Assembly: GCA_030280995.1 (NCBI GenBank)
Contig: JASXTE010000010.1
Span: 19,485,823 to 19,549,822 of the forward strand
DNA from: Hemileia vastatrix
Lineage: Eukaryota > Basidiomycota > Pucciniomycetes > Pucciniales > Zaghouaniaceae
Reading direction: 5' to 3'
Length of the DNA stretch: 64,000 nt
Positions within the stretch are counted from its first letter, which is position 1; each line of letters opens with the position of its first letter. The notes under the pieces were generated by a model. The model was not told the DNA's origin, did not search any database, and was given only the letters and a program-made list of their open reading frames with translations. Positions 10,570-22,302 of the stretch are shown here, piece by piece. A program made the translations under genes and the position numbers.

Positions 10570-12407
10570 TGGTCAGGAAAAGTGTCAGTGGCTCTCTTGG
10601 TCTAGAAGGTAGGATTGGAGGTACTATGGGGTTTTAAAGGGTTTTAACAGACTCTTAAAGATATGGTACGTATTTCTCTCAATTTATAATGATTTTTACT
10701 CAAATGATAAGAGGTGAGACAAAATATCATTATTATTTATATATTAGAAGTACATGAATGTAGCTACTAAAATAATAAAGAATAGTAATAGGAGTTGTAA
10801 ATAACAATGTGTAAGATATATAAGTAAGTAAGGAATTAATTTGAAAAGTACAAAAAGTGAGGGCCTTTTATAGGCAAAAATTAGGGTAAAAAAGACACAG
10901 AGATAAAACCACCTAATACAAGGGTGTGAGAAGAAAACTGAATGAAAAATAATGTATATGAAATAAATAAAATATAAATTAATTGGTACGTCAACAAGGG
11001 TATCATTTCCATTTGCAATAAAATATGAGTTCCCTTGGACTGTCACAATTAATACAACATATTTGATGTAAATATATTGATTTCACAATGTGTTCTTTCA
11101 ACATTGGCAGAGGCCTTTGTTGTGTGATTTGGCGTTGTTTGTGCATGTCTTAATTGACATCTGTTGAGGAATTGGGTATTTTTCTGGTTTTATTCCGTGG
11201 ATATTGGGTCTGCGGGTATGTGAGTACTACCATTGGATAGCCCCGGTTTTTCTCTATATTTCATGTCTTGAAGACATTTTTCATATTCTAGGTTTTAAGG
11301 GGTCATTTCCTCATTTTACATTTAAAAAGATAGCTGTTTAATTTTGTTTTTTGTGTTTTACGGGCTAACCTTAAGTCTTAGGGTTAAGTACTTAATACCA
11401 TTGGGTAGGGCTAATTTAGCTCTATATTTCATGTCCCAATGTTGTTATAGTGAAATTCCGTGTTTTAAAGTTTTTAGTAGTTGTAGTTAATTTTTCTAAG
11501 TAGATTAGGTATTTTTATTGGTTTTCTGGCTTCAGGGAGGCCGGGATGCTTCAGGCGGCGCCTCTGACATTGAGCGGCCCGCCCGCCTCTGTTTTAGAAG
11601 GTTGGGGAGCGCTTCTGGAGGGTTTTTATTCAATTTGGCGGGTACAGGTGCCAAATTGGTGGGTGTGCATGGGCTCTTAGATAGTGGTCTGTGTGTACAT
11701 AGTGAATAAGACAGTTTGGGGCAACCTTAATTATCATACAACCATCCGGAGGTGATATCATTGTTCCTCACTCAGTTTTCACTGTTTTTTGGCCACAATT
11801 GGCTGTGTTTGTTGCAAGGTTAGTTCTACATTTAACTCAACTTTGTCAACTGTTTTCTCTGGTGTAGTGTTGCAAGCTATATCAAGTATTATTGCTGTCT
11901 CTGGCGTGGATTTGCAGCCTACAACAAGTATCCTTGCTTTCTCTGGTGTGGACATTGGTCTACATTTCAGTTCTTTGGTCTTGTAGTCTGTCTGAGGACT
12001 ACTTTCTTGGCTCATCAAGCAGTCAAGTGTGTTGAAAAGGGGCTTTAGAAAACAGGAAACAACTTACTTTAGCAAGTAAATCTCACTCTATTTTTCTAAA
12101 GGGACAGGGGATTTTCTCTCTGGTTTTTTCTCCAACTCCCTTGGTCAAGGCCTATAGCTAGTACTATAGGATTGTCTACAACAAAAATCCAATTCTCTCA
12201 GTAAAAGAATTTGATAATTTTAAGAATTTTATTATATTATTATTATTATTATTCTCACTCAGCTGTAGTATTGAGCACATTTTTAGGGAGTAAAAATGTA
12301 TGGGAGAATTACTTAATTTCATTAATTATTTATATTACTTAATATACTTAGCTAGTTAGTTGTAAGTAATACATAAGTAAGTACTAAATAATTAATTATT
12401 AATAAGC
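10570..12407 (-). repeat. Solo LTR, first part (interrupted by the chromovirus)
   Basis: Read on the minus strand, an LTR opens at 20976 with TGTCAGCCAGGCTACT, runs to 20903, and resumes at 12407 down to 10570, where it ends in CCTGACCA. The outer flanks are AACAG at 10565-10569 and 20977-20981. On the minus strand GCCTATAAAAGGCCCT near 10861-10878 closely matches the TATA region of the solo LTR at 46863. The LTR has no ORF of its own. It contains a GC-richer patch (about 11530-11610) and a 42-bp tandem repeat. At about 1.9 kb without the insert it is longer than its relatives, so it may carry additional insertions. Confidence 0.65.
11856..11975. repeat. 42-bp tandem repeat (about 2.5 units)
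   Basis: Units start with TCTCTGG at 11856, 11898 and 11940, an exact 42-base period that keeps frame. The + strand (11789-11986) then reads repeated SGVxLQ phrases. The minus strand (12018-11779) reads repeated STPEKA/STPETA phrases with a 14-residue period. Neither product is recognisable. The minus-strand version has the more protein-like composition. Confidence 0.7.
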
Positions 12408-13215
12408 TGTCACACACCACGTGACACTCAAGGCAAAAGCAGCTCATTAAATCAATAATAAGAGATTTAAATCCATACTCGAAGCGCAGAAAGCAATTCT
12501 CCATAGCAACTGCGACTTTCCTTTGTGTACTCATTATTCAACCGCACTAGTCTAAACTCTAAATCTAAATTAGTCAATCTCTCAATAGTGTGTCTTAGTC
12601 TTTTTCTCAATAAGTGACGCACCACGCAATAGTCAATGTAATAGTACGCTAAAAGGTTTATGAAATGTCTGTGGATTATTAAAAGGGGTAGTGAGCATGG
12701 ACAGAATTGTTAGTGGAGGACTAAGGGGTTAACGGATGTTAGTGAGGAGGTTCCAGGTGTAACGGGTGTATTTTAATGGTCTGTGATGTGTGGAATAGTG
12801 ATGGGTATGAGGTCAATGCGAGGAGGAGTAAAGGATATAAAAAGGGGTTGGGTTTTTGGTTCGATACTCTTTAGAATTAAATTATAAAATATATATATTG
12901 TAAATAGTGGTAAAACTTCGGGTTAAATAATTATTATTGTATCTTTCCTTATTTTCTCAGTAATCATTTCTAAATCCTAAAATCTTTGATTATTGAGTTT
13001 CCAACCCTTTGTGAGATTTTAAGAATTTTAATATTACCTTTAAATTATATTAGAATTATCCTCAAACACATCTCGAAGCAATAGCTCTTCCTTCAAGTCA
13101 TCTTTGAATCACTTCCTCAAACATTTCCTCTGTGCCTCCACAAAGTTTCTAAACTCCTCTCTCCATCTCACTTCCAGGAACACCCTCGACCTTGTGCGTA
13201 GGCCGTCCGGTGACA
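12408..13215 (+). repeat. 5' LTR of the chromovirus
   Basis: It begins TGTCACACACCACGTGACA and ends GTCCGGTGACA, with inverted termini TGTCAC/GTGACA. A GGATATAAAAAGGGG motif at about 12834-12848 is a plausible TATA-type promoter. It is 808 bp, the same as its partner at 20090. Confidence 0.95.
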
Positions 13216-13289
13216 GTATAATTTAATTCTCCATAGTTCTCATTCTTTGCACTACTACGTCCCTTTCAGGTGTTTTCTAAATTCTTAAA

Positions 13290-14483
13290 ATGGCACCTGT
13301 TCAATGCACTCCTCCTACAGGCGCTACTACTAGAGCTTGCGACAGAGGCAGGCCAACAGCCACATGGCCTGTTTCCCGCACTCACTCCCTGGAACCTCTC
13401 GACCTTAGGGAACGGCAACATTCAGTCCAATCTGTAGAAGACATCCCACAAGATTTTGATGATTCTAGTGATGATGAAGAAGGTGAGGACACAATGTATG
13501 AGGCACCATCTGCCCCTGCTACACACCCTTCTGGTCAACCTTCAGAACCAGGACCATCTAATGCTAATTCTCTGGAAGACTTCATGAGGCTTTTCATGAA
13601 GACCCTTTCAAATCCAATGTCTTCAGAGGGATCAAAATTCAAAACTCCTTCCATGAAATCTCCTGATAAATTTGATGGAGAACAACCAGACAGATTGCGA
13701 CCCTTCTTGCAAACATGCAAACTACTTTTCCATAATGACCCTCGAACCTTTAATAACGACCGATCGAAGGTTGTTTATGCTTCTTCATTCCTAGCTGGAA
13801 AAGCAGCAAGGTGGTTTGAACCTTATCTTCTCATGCTCTCTTTGACAGAGACCCACTTACTCATCAATAATTGGGAAATATTCGAAGACCAACTTTTTAC
13901 ATTGTTTGGTGACCCTAATGAAACTGACAACGCAGAAATTGAACTGGACTTCCTTTGCATGAGTGATAATGGTAAAGCTTCTGAATACATCTTGAATTTC
14001 AGAGCACTTCAAACTCGAGTAGGTTGGAATGATGCTGCCCTCAAGTATCATTTCAAAAAGGGACTTCCTTCGAGGATTCTGGATCAATTAAATCTTCACG
14101 GTCAGAAGATGACTACTTTAACGGATTTAATGGATCAAACCCTCAAACTCGACAGCGCTTACCAAAGATGACTTCAACATCGTCGATACGCCAACAAATC
14201 TCAAGGCCTAAATTTTAAATTGGGACCTTCTTCACACCCACGGACAACTCAATCCTCCTCGACTCAATCCAAACCAAATAAGGGAAAGGACAAAACTTGA
14301 CCTAAAAGCTCAACCCCAGGCAATATCAGCAAAGTACTGGATCCTAAAGGGGAACTTAAAGAAGCTGAGAGGAAGAGGCGAGCAGATAATGGGTTATGTA
14401 TGTATTGTGGGGGTAAGCACAAGCTGGAAGATTGTGTAAAATTGAAGGAAAGAGAGGGTACTAGTTCGAAGTCAAAAAACTAG
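13290..14483 (+). pseudogene. gag: Chromovirus gag (broken)
   Basis: Gag packages element RNA. The ATG at 13290 opens an acidic, Pro/Ser-rich N-terminus (DDSSDDEEGEDTMYEAP), then a retrotransposon capsid-like domain at about residues 125-290 with FDGEQPDRLRPFLQTCKLLF, KAARWFEPYL and FEDQLFTLFGDPNE. After a TGA at 14169-14171 and another TGA near 14298, the same frame continues through a basic linker to a zinc knuckle reading CMYCGGKHKLEDC. That is CX2CX3HX4C, one residue shorter than the usual CX2CX4HX4C, so it may have lost a codon. The first TGA sits where Arg is plausible, fitting CGA to TGA decay. The frame ends at TAG 14481-14483. Confidence 0.9.
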
Positions 14484-14497
14484 TAGATAGTTTACTC

Positions 14498-17400
14498 GTG
14501 TGCAAAGCAAACTATCTTATCTCTCCCAGTGCACAGAACCTCCATGTCTTAAGGACTGGAGTTGCCTTAAACCTCTTGAGATTCATTCTTTTTAAGGAGG
14601 ATACCCCCTTCAGTTGTCTTATAGACTCTGGAGCTTCAATTTCTTTTGTCAGTTTATCTTTTGCCGAGAAGTTAAAACTGACATTTACAGATATCAATCA
14701 AACTCCAATTTACTTGGTCGAATCAGAGGAACCCAAATATTGGGTCAGTAAGAAAGTTTTATGGGTTTTCAACTTTCCGAACTTTCCCCCCTTCGAGTGG
14801 GAATTATCAGTCTTGGACACCCCAAGGATGGATGGTACCATTCTTGGCCATGACTTTTTAAAGCATTGGAATCCTGAAATTGATTGGACACGGGGATTGA
14901 TCACCCCACGTACTAAGTATATTTCTGATTCTTCAATGCAGGTCAATAGGGAGTTAAACAACCTGCCTGACAATGTCCGGCTAGAGGACAAATCTCTGCC
15001 AGATGACTTGCAAGCATCTGATTATTCTTTAAATGAGCAATTGGCTAACCCTTCTAGCTCAAAGACTTCACTTGAAGAGGATTTAAATTGCCTCGAAGTA
15101 ATCGAATTATGCTCTCTCAATTCTAGTCTTCCCTTGGCATATTCTCTCGAAGATGATGAGGACGACCAAATTGATGTTGAAGCCATTAAATCAACTCTGC
15201 CAGAAATCTATCATGATTTCCTCAATGTTTTCTCAATATGCAAGGCCAATAAGTTACCACCTCATTGACCCTACAACCATCAGATAGAGTTAATAGGTCC
15301 AGTACCTCCAGCAGGTCCTGTCTATTCTTTGTCGAAGGACAAATCTCAAGTTCTTTGAGACTACATTGCAGAGAATGTAGCCAAAGGTTTCATCAGAGCC
15401 AGTAAATATCCAACTGGCTCCCCTGTTCTCTTTGTAAAAAAGAAGGATGGAAGTCTTAGGTTGTGTGTTGACTATAGAAAGCTCAACACAGTCACTAAGA
15501 AGAATGCATATCCTGTTCCTCCTATGTCATTACTTCTTACCCTTTTCAATGGTGCTAATTTCTTTTCTAAAATTGATCTTAGAGGCGCTTATAACCTTAT
15601 TTGCATTGCGGAAGGGCATGAACCACTGACTGCAATGCGCACTAAATTTGGTAGTTTTGAATATTTAGTTATGCCTTTTGGATTGTGTAACACACCATCA
15701 ACTTTTCAAACTTTTGTTAAAGACATCTTCCAAGATGTTGTCAAACAATTTTTTGTCGTCTATTTGGATGATATTTTAATTTTCTTGAAGACACTGGATG
15801 AAAATATTCATCATGTTCGACAGGTTCTAAATCGACTTCGAGATCACGGTCTCTACGCCAAGCACAATAAATGCGAATTCCATCTTAAATCAATCAATTT
15901 TTTGGGTTTTAAGTTGTCCACTGATGGTTTAGTCATAGACAACAAAAAGGTTAAAAAGTCCTGGAATGGCCTGAGCCCAAAACCATTAAATCCCTCCAAG
16001 GATTTTTGGGTTTTGCAAATTTCTATAGAAGATTCATTAAAGATTACTCTAAAACTATTTCCAATCTTACTTCTCTTCTTAGAAAAGATATTCCTTTTGT
16101 TTTTACTTCTACAGCACAAAAGGAATTTGAAGCATTGAAGACTGCATTTACCACAGCTCCAATTCTTCGACACTTTGATCCTTCTGCTTCGACAATCATC
16201 AAGACAGATGCGAGCGATTATGCTATTTCAGGGGTCATTTCTCATTTAAATCCTGAAACAAAATTGTTTCATCCTGTTGCTTTTGAGTCACGCAAACTCA
16301 TTACAGCAGAATTAAATTATGAAATTCATGACAAAGAGCTTTTAGCTATTATTCATTGTCTTAAGAAATGGCACTCTTTTCTTCTCAGCTTAGATAGTCC
16401 TTTTCAAATCTTAACAGACCATAATGCTTTAAAATACTTTATGTCTTCCAAAGTGTTAACCAGGCATCAAGCCAGGTGGGCTGAATTTCTGTCTGAATTT
16501 CCTTTCTCTATTTCCTATTGCCCAGGTAAGAACTGCATTGTCCCAGATATCCTGTCACATTGGGACGACGTCTACCCACAGCGGGGGGACACATTTGCTG
16601 ACAAGAACCCAGCAAATGTGAAATCAATTTTCAATGAATCAATGTTAATGACTAATCAACTTAATTCAATGACAATTCAATCTTTTCAAAATCCACTATC
16701 CAACATCCTCGAAGCTCAGTCAAAGGACAATTATTGATTAGGGTTAAAAGACAAAATACTCTTGAAGCAAGGTGCCAAAAGATTTAGTATTGAATCAGAT
16801 ATATTATTTTTCTAAGGTAGAGTAGTCATACCCGACAACAATGAAATAAAATTATGGATTTTCAATAGTCGACATGATTCTCCATTAGCTGGTCATTTTG
16901 GGGTCGATAAAACCTACCAGTTAATAGCGAGGGATTTCTTCTGGCCAGGTATGACCAGGGAAATCAAAGCCTATATAAAAGCTTGTTACAAATGTGATAG
17001 GAATAAGGCTCCCCATCACCGGAAGTATGGGTTGCTTCAGCCACTTCCTATTCCCCCTAAACCTTGGGAATCTTTATCGATGGATTTTATTTCTCAACTT
17101 CCTCTTTCTAATAATTTTGATGCTATATTAGTAATAGTAGATAGATTTTTAAAAATGTCTATTTTTATTAAAACCACTAATACTGCTACAGCAGAAGATT
17201 TGTCAAAATTGTTTCTAGAATATGTATTTTCCAAACACGGCTTACCTAATGATATTATTTCAGATAGAGGCTCATTGTTTGTATCCACATTCTGGACTCA
17301 ACTGTGCCAACAACTCAATATCACGAGGAACCTCTCCACAGCCTATCATCCTGAAACCGATGGGAAAACGGAAAGGGTCAACCACATCCTCAAACAATAC

Positions 17401-18129
17401 CTTCAAATGTATGCCAGTTACCAACAAGACAATTGGACCGCATGGTTACCATTGGCCAAATTTTCTTATAATAACTCGACTCATTCTTCGACAAGACAAT
17501 CTCCTTTCAAAACTGTTTATGGGAGACATCCTCGATTCAACTCAATCCATGTAGGAACTAATCATCCTGCGGAACATTATCTTTGAACCATATCACAACT
17601 CCAAGAGGAACTTAAATCAAATTTGGAATTAGCGATTTGAAGGTACAAGGAAAAGGCCGACAAACATCGACAATCTGCTCCTTCTTTTAAACCAGGCGAC
17701 AAAGTATGGCTTGACGCACGAAACATTCAAACGACTCGACCATCAAAGAAACTGGAGGAAAAACTCTTGGGACCATTCGAAATTGACTCTGAAGTCTCTA
17801 AAATTGCATTTCGACTCAAGCTACCTCCTAAATGGCAGGCTATTCACCCTGTTTTCCACGTATCTCTCCTGGAACTGGATCAAGAAACATACCCAGGAAA
17901 GAACCAACCTCCTCCGGAACCGGTCAAAGTAGAAGACCATCTAGAGTGGGAAGTAAGCCGTATCCTTGATTCAAGAATACACAAGGGGAAACTTCAATAC
18001 CTCGTGGAATGGAAAGGCTTCCTCGATGATTCAGAAAAAACATCCTGGGAACCAGCCATCAATGTTTCTAATGCCCCTGAACTCCTAAAATCTTTTCATC
18101 TTAAATATCCTTTAAAACCAAAACCTTAA
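14498..18129 (+). pseudogene. pol: Chromovirus pol: protease, RT, RNase H, integrase, chromodomain (broken)
   Basis: The protease has CLIDSGASISF near 14620. RT has [29 protein letters not shown] and the catalytic [10 protein letters not shown] (about 15755-15785). RNase H has KTDASDYAISG and YEIHDKELLAI. Integrase has the H-H-C-C zinc site (HDSPLAGH to CYKCDRNK), MDFISQLP, ISDRGSLF and TDGKTERVN for the D,D,E triad. It is followed by a GPY/F-like LLGPFEI and a chromodomain (WEVSRILDSR, YLVEWKGF, SWEPAINV) that in chromoviruses guides integration to marked chromatin. Damage: TGA at about 15266, 15357, 16735, 17584 and 17638, TAA near 16814, and a one-base insertion in the A-run near 15952-15956. 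Most TGA stops fall where Arg is conserved in relatives. Confidence 0.95.
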
Positions 18130-19016
18130 AACTCTCTTTTTTTTCTTTCATCTTTCTCTTTTCTTTTCTTCTCTTTAAAATCTAAAACATCTTTACTTCT
18201 AAAAAATTCCTTAATTTTGTTTCCTTCTTTATTCTTTTTCTTTTCAAAATTTTTCAACCTTCTTTAAAATAAATAAAATTAAATTAAAATAAAGTAAAAT
18301 AAAATAAAAATCAAATTAAATTAAAATAAATAAAAATTAAAATAAAAATTAAATTAAATTAAAAAAATAAAACAAATAAAATTATAACCTTTTTTCTTTA
18401 AAATTTTTCTTTTTCTTTTTCCTTTTCAATTTTCTATATACATTCTTTCCTTAAAAATTCTTTTTCTTTGAACTATCAAAATTTTGCACAAACACAACAC
18501 GGCCATCTTCTCAAACTTCACTTCAACCCCTAAATCTCTCTTTTAAAATTCTTCGAACAAATTACTTCTTTTCTTTCAAATTCTTTTATAAAAATTATTA
18601 TTTCTTCTTTTCTTCTTTTCTTTTCTTTCTTTTCTTTTCAAATAACTAAAATTCCTCAGAACTTCAATAAATAAACTTTCACAAATAACATATTTTTCTT
18701 TCATTAAATTTTTATTCCCAACAAAATTATTTCAATCAACTATTTCCTTCTTTTTCTTCTTTCTTCTTACTTAAATCTTTTTCTTTTTCGAAATTTAAAA
18801 CTAAAACTCCTTCAATCAAATATTCTTTCTTTTCTTCTCTCATTTAAACTTTTTCTTTCAAAATTTAAAACAAAATTTTATTTAATCTTTTTTCTTTTTC
18901 TCTCAAAATCTTATAAAAATAAAATTTTAAAATTTTAAATAAAAAAACAAAATAAAATAACTAAATACAAATTGTTTCTACTTTTCTTTTCTTTCTTTTT
19001 CTTTTCTCCTTTCATT
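18130..19016. other. Pyrimidine-rich / AT-rich spacer in the chromovirus
   Basis: The segment is dominated by TTCTTTTC-type tracts plus an AAATAAAATTAAA-rich block (18270-18380). There is no coding sequence on either strand. It lies between the pol stop and the 3' end of the antisense gene, so it may hold the terminators of both transcripts. Confidence 0.5.
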
Positions 19017-19997
19017 TTAAATTCTCTCCTTTATTTTCTCCCAAACCAATCCCTTCATCTTCTCCAAAATCTCCCTTATTTCCTTCCTACATTTCTCAAA
19101 AACCTCCCCCTCTCCTACCAGTACCACTTCTCCAATTTCCATTAATTCCTTGGCCATGTTGAAGGAGGCGGCATCGACAATCTTATCGATTTTGCCGCTT
19201 AAATCTTCAATAAACCAAGCTCGCCGAACCTAGCGAGGTTTTTTCAACCATACCTGATCGAGGGTTTCTTCATTTTCCTCCCTCAAGGAAATCACTGGTA
19301 ATGGTTCTTTGGTCGGGATCAATGGGGCCACTTCCACAGCAGTGGGTTCCACAATGGGAGCTTCCACATTCAAAGTTTCTGCCATAGGGGCTTCCGCGAT
19401 GACATCTAAATTCTAAATCACATAGTCATCAGTAAAATTAAAGTGAAGTAAAATAAAACAAACTTACTTCAAACATTGGGCCAGCCTTGAGGAATAATTT
19501 CGATTTGGTTTCCGCCACCACTTCTTTCTCTTCCTTGTCATCTTCGATGACCATCCGCCGTTTTTTTGGTGTCCGCCTTGAAATGGGGACTTCTTCCTCA
19601 TCTTCCTCCACTAACTCATCCACCTCCTCTTCTACCCTTCTTTTACCCAGGGTGTCGTATCATCTTTGACTTCCTCTTCAGCTGCTTCTGACTGGTCATC
19701 TCCGATTGATACATCCCATATGTCTTCCACCACTTCTTTTGTCTTTGGTATTACCCAATATTTTGTCTTGGTAAACCGCTGTTCAATATCCAAATTTCTT
19801 GTTAAGGCATCGCACACCACCCGTCTCCATTGACAAAACTCGCATTTCTGGCGAGGACCTCAAGTAGCTGTGCTTTCCACACAGAAATATTCCATGGATT
19901 CACAAGCCGTGCATGCTTGAGAATATTGTCGAGTGACAAGCCCACCATCCGCTTTGGGGTGAGGAGGCGTGGGAGCTGGAGTTGGACAAGCTGACAT
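19017..19997 (-). pseudogene. Antisense gene in the chromovirus with a Zn2Cys6-like cysteine cluster (broken)
   Basis: On the strand opposite gag-pol, an ATG at 19995-19997 opens MSACPTPAPTPPHPKADGG, then CTACESMEYFC, a linker, and CEFCQWRRVVC. The spacing is CX2CX6CX12CX2CX6C, which fits the fungal Zn(II)2Cys6 pattern (CX2CX6CX5-12CX2CX6-8C). A long acidic/lysine-rich stretch follows (VEEDEEEVPISRR, TPKKRRMVIEDDKEEKE). An intron (19467-19413, GTAAGT to TTTAG) joins in phase to NLDVIAEAP and later AWFIEDLSGKIDKIVDAASF, with the stop near 19017-19019. Damage: a TGA inside the cysteine linker (CGA expected), a frameshift near 19632, and a TAG near 19230. The intact product would be about 300 residues. 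The cysteine pattern is seen directly; DNA binding is inference. Confidence 0.65.
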
Positions 19998-20089
19998 AAT
20001 AATAAATAAATAAAATTTAAATGAAGGGAAACTAGTGTGGGAAGTATGTCTTACGCTCAACGGAGCTTGCATTCTTATACCTGGGCATC

Positions 20090-20897
20090 TGTCACGCGCC
20101 ACGTGACACTCGAGGTAAAAGCAGCTCATTAAATCAATAATAAGAGATTTAAATCCATACTCGAAGCGCAGAAAGCAATTCTCCATAGCAACTGCGACTT
20201 TCCTTTGTGTACTCGTTATTCAACCGCACTAGTCTAAACTCTAAATCTAAATTAGTCAATCTCTCAATAGTGTGTCTTAGTCTTTTTCTCAATAAGCGAC
20301 GCACCGTGCAATAGTCAATGTAATAGTACGCTAAAAGGTTTATGAAATGTCTGTGGATTATTAAAAGGGGTAGTGAGCATGGACGGAATAGTTAGTGGAG
20401 GACTAAGGGGTTAACGGATGTTAGTGAGGAGGGTCCAGGTGTAACGGGTGTATTTTAATGGTCTGTGATGTGTGGAATAGTGATGGGTATGAGGTCAATG
20501 CGAGGAGGAGTAAAGGATATAAAAAGGGGTTGGGTTTTTGGTTCAATACTCTTTAGAATTAAATTATAAAACGTATATATAGTAAATAGTGGTAAAACTT
20601 CCGGTTAAATCATTATTATTGTATCTTTCCTTATTTTCTCAGTAATCATTTCTAAATCCTAAAATCTTTGATTATTGAGTTTCCAACCCTTTGTGAGATT
20701 TTAAAAATTTTAATATTACCTTTAAATTATATTAGAATTATCCTCGAACATACCTCGAAGCAGTAGCTCTTCCTTCAAGTCATCTTTGAATCACTTCCTT
20801 GAACATTTCCTCTGTGCCTCGACAAAGTTTCTAAACTCCTCTCTCCATCTCACTTCCAGGAACACCCTCAACCTTGTGCATAGGTCGTCCGGTGACA
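20090..20897 (+). repeat. 3' LTR of the chromovirus
   Basis: It begins TGTCACGCGCCACGTGACA and ends GTCCGGTGACA. It is 808 bp, collinear with 12408-13215 and without visible indels. Many differences from the 5' LTR are CG on one side against CA or TG on the other. Confidence 0.95.
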
Positions 20898-20902
20898 TAA
20901 GC

Positions 20903-20976
20903 ATCAAAAAGGTGTGGCTTCATCTCAGTAAAATAATTAATTATTTTACTGGATAAGTCTAGTAGCCTGGCTGACA
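20903..20976 (-). repeat. Solo LTR, second part (its 5' end)
   Basis: On the minus strand this begins TGTCAGCCAGGCTACT, the same opening as the LTRs at 46863 and 48767. It continues across the chromovirus insertion to 12407. The right flank AACAG (20977-20981) matches AACAG at 10565-10569. Confidence 0.65.
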
Positions 20977-21127
20977 AACAGAATCTCATTGGGAGCTCAA
21001 TCCAAGTCCCATAACAACTAAGATTTTTATGTTTTTAAAATTGTATATAATTCTTTGTGTGAAAAAATTTAAGCTATAAAAAGGTCTCAAGGGGCTTATT
21101 ATTTTACTAAATCAATATAACTAAATA

Positions 21128-21958
21128 GGGGGTGTCAGTTCTGGCAAATCTGCACTTAACTTAAGTGTGGATTTCAAACCAAATCAGCACTTAAATTTTG
21201 CAAAAAAGTCACTTATTTCAAAAAAGGGTGTCAGTTATGACCTCAAATCAGCACTTTTTCCCTTTTTTTTTTACAACCACATGTTGGCCACAACATCACT
21301 TCAGAAGTCCTAAAAAACTGTCTAAAACTGGGTGTAGATAGGTTAAGAAGTGTTTGGATGGTGTACTTGGGGGTATGAAGTACTTGAGGCTTTCTGGGAA
21401 GAAGGTAACGTTTTGTGGCCATTTTCGATAAAAAGACAAAATCTTCTTCTAGATCAGAATTAGAATTGCAATCAGAGCCCAAGAGAAGTTCAAGAGCCAT
21501 GAAAGTCATTGCTTTATGTAATTTATCCCAATTTGAAAGAGAGGAAGGCATGACTCTTATATGATATGATATTAAAATGTAAATGATGTACAATGTTTTG
21601 AGTTATGAAGTGTTATGCTGCGGAGTGCTATCACAATTTGAGAATAAGTAAGGCATGACTCTTATATGGTATGTGAATGAAAATGATGTACAATGTTTTG
21701 AGTTATGAAGTGTTATGCTGCAGAGTGCTGTGTATGAATGGGATGATGCTGACAAGTCAGTGAAATGGGACTTGATGGTTAAATCAGCACTTTTGGTTGA
21801 GAAAGTGCAGATTTGAGTGAAATAAGTGACTTTTTTTGTTTTGAAATCCACCAGTGTTGGGGCTAGTGTGTTTTGGAAATCCACACTTAGATAAGTACAG
21901 ATTTGGTCAAATTTAAGTGCGGATTTGTAAGTGCAGATTTTCCAGAACTGACACCCCC
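21128..21958 (-). mobile_element. HARBI1-like element, internally deleted non-autonomous copy
   Basis: The ends are GGGGGTGTCAGTTCTGG and its reverse complement, next to TA on both sides. Read on the minus strand it matches the 5' end of the 22032-25735 element through the first transposase exon (complement 21243-21593, with LPRKPQVLHTPKYTIQTLL). It then jumps at TFRTSEV to the 3'-terminal ~170 bp of that element. A roughly 100-bp tandem duplication (AAATGATGTACAATGTTTTG at 21581 and 21681) lies just before the transposase start. It can move only in trans, if at all. Confidence 0.8.
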
Positions 21959-22302
21959 TAATATATTGGAAAATTTTTATTATTTAATTTTCTTAAATTT
22001 TTATTAATTAATTATAATTATTCAGATATTAGGGGGTGTCAGTTCTGGCAAATCCGTACTTAAATAAGTGCGGATTTCCAATACACACTAGCCCCAATAC
22101 TGGTGGATTTCAAAATGAAATAAGTCACTTATTTCACTCAAATCTGCACTTTCTCAACCAAAAGTTCTGATTTCACCATCAAGTCCCATTTCACTGATTT
22201 GTCAGCATCATCCCATTCATACGCAGCACTCCACAGCATAACACTTCATAACTCAAAACATCGTACATCACTTACATCTTCATATCATATCATATAAGAG
22301 TT

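Larger units (their letters stand above)
12408..20897 (+). mobile_element. Full-length Ty3/gypsy chromovirus retrotransposon
   Basis: Two 808-bp LTRs (12408-13215 and 20090-20897) bound gag, protease, reverse transcriptase, RNase H, integrase and a C-terminal chromodomain in that order. Exact 5-bp duplications TAAGC lie at 12403-12407 and 20898-20902. I count about 28 differences between the LTRs by eye (near 96.5% identity), many of them C/T or G/A changes at CpG. All ORFs carry stops or shifts, so this copy is not self-sufficient. No clear polypurine tract precedes the 3' LTR. An antisense gene (19017-19997) occupies the space between pol and the 3' LTR. The element inserted into an older solo LTR. 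Confidence 0.97.
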
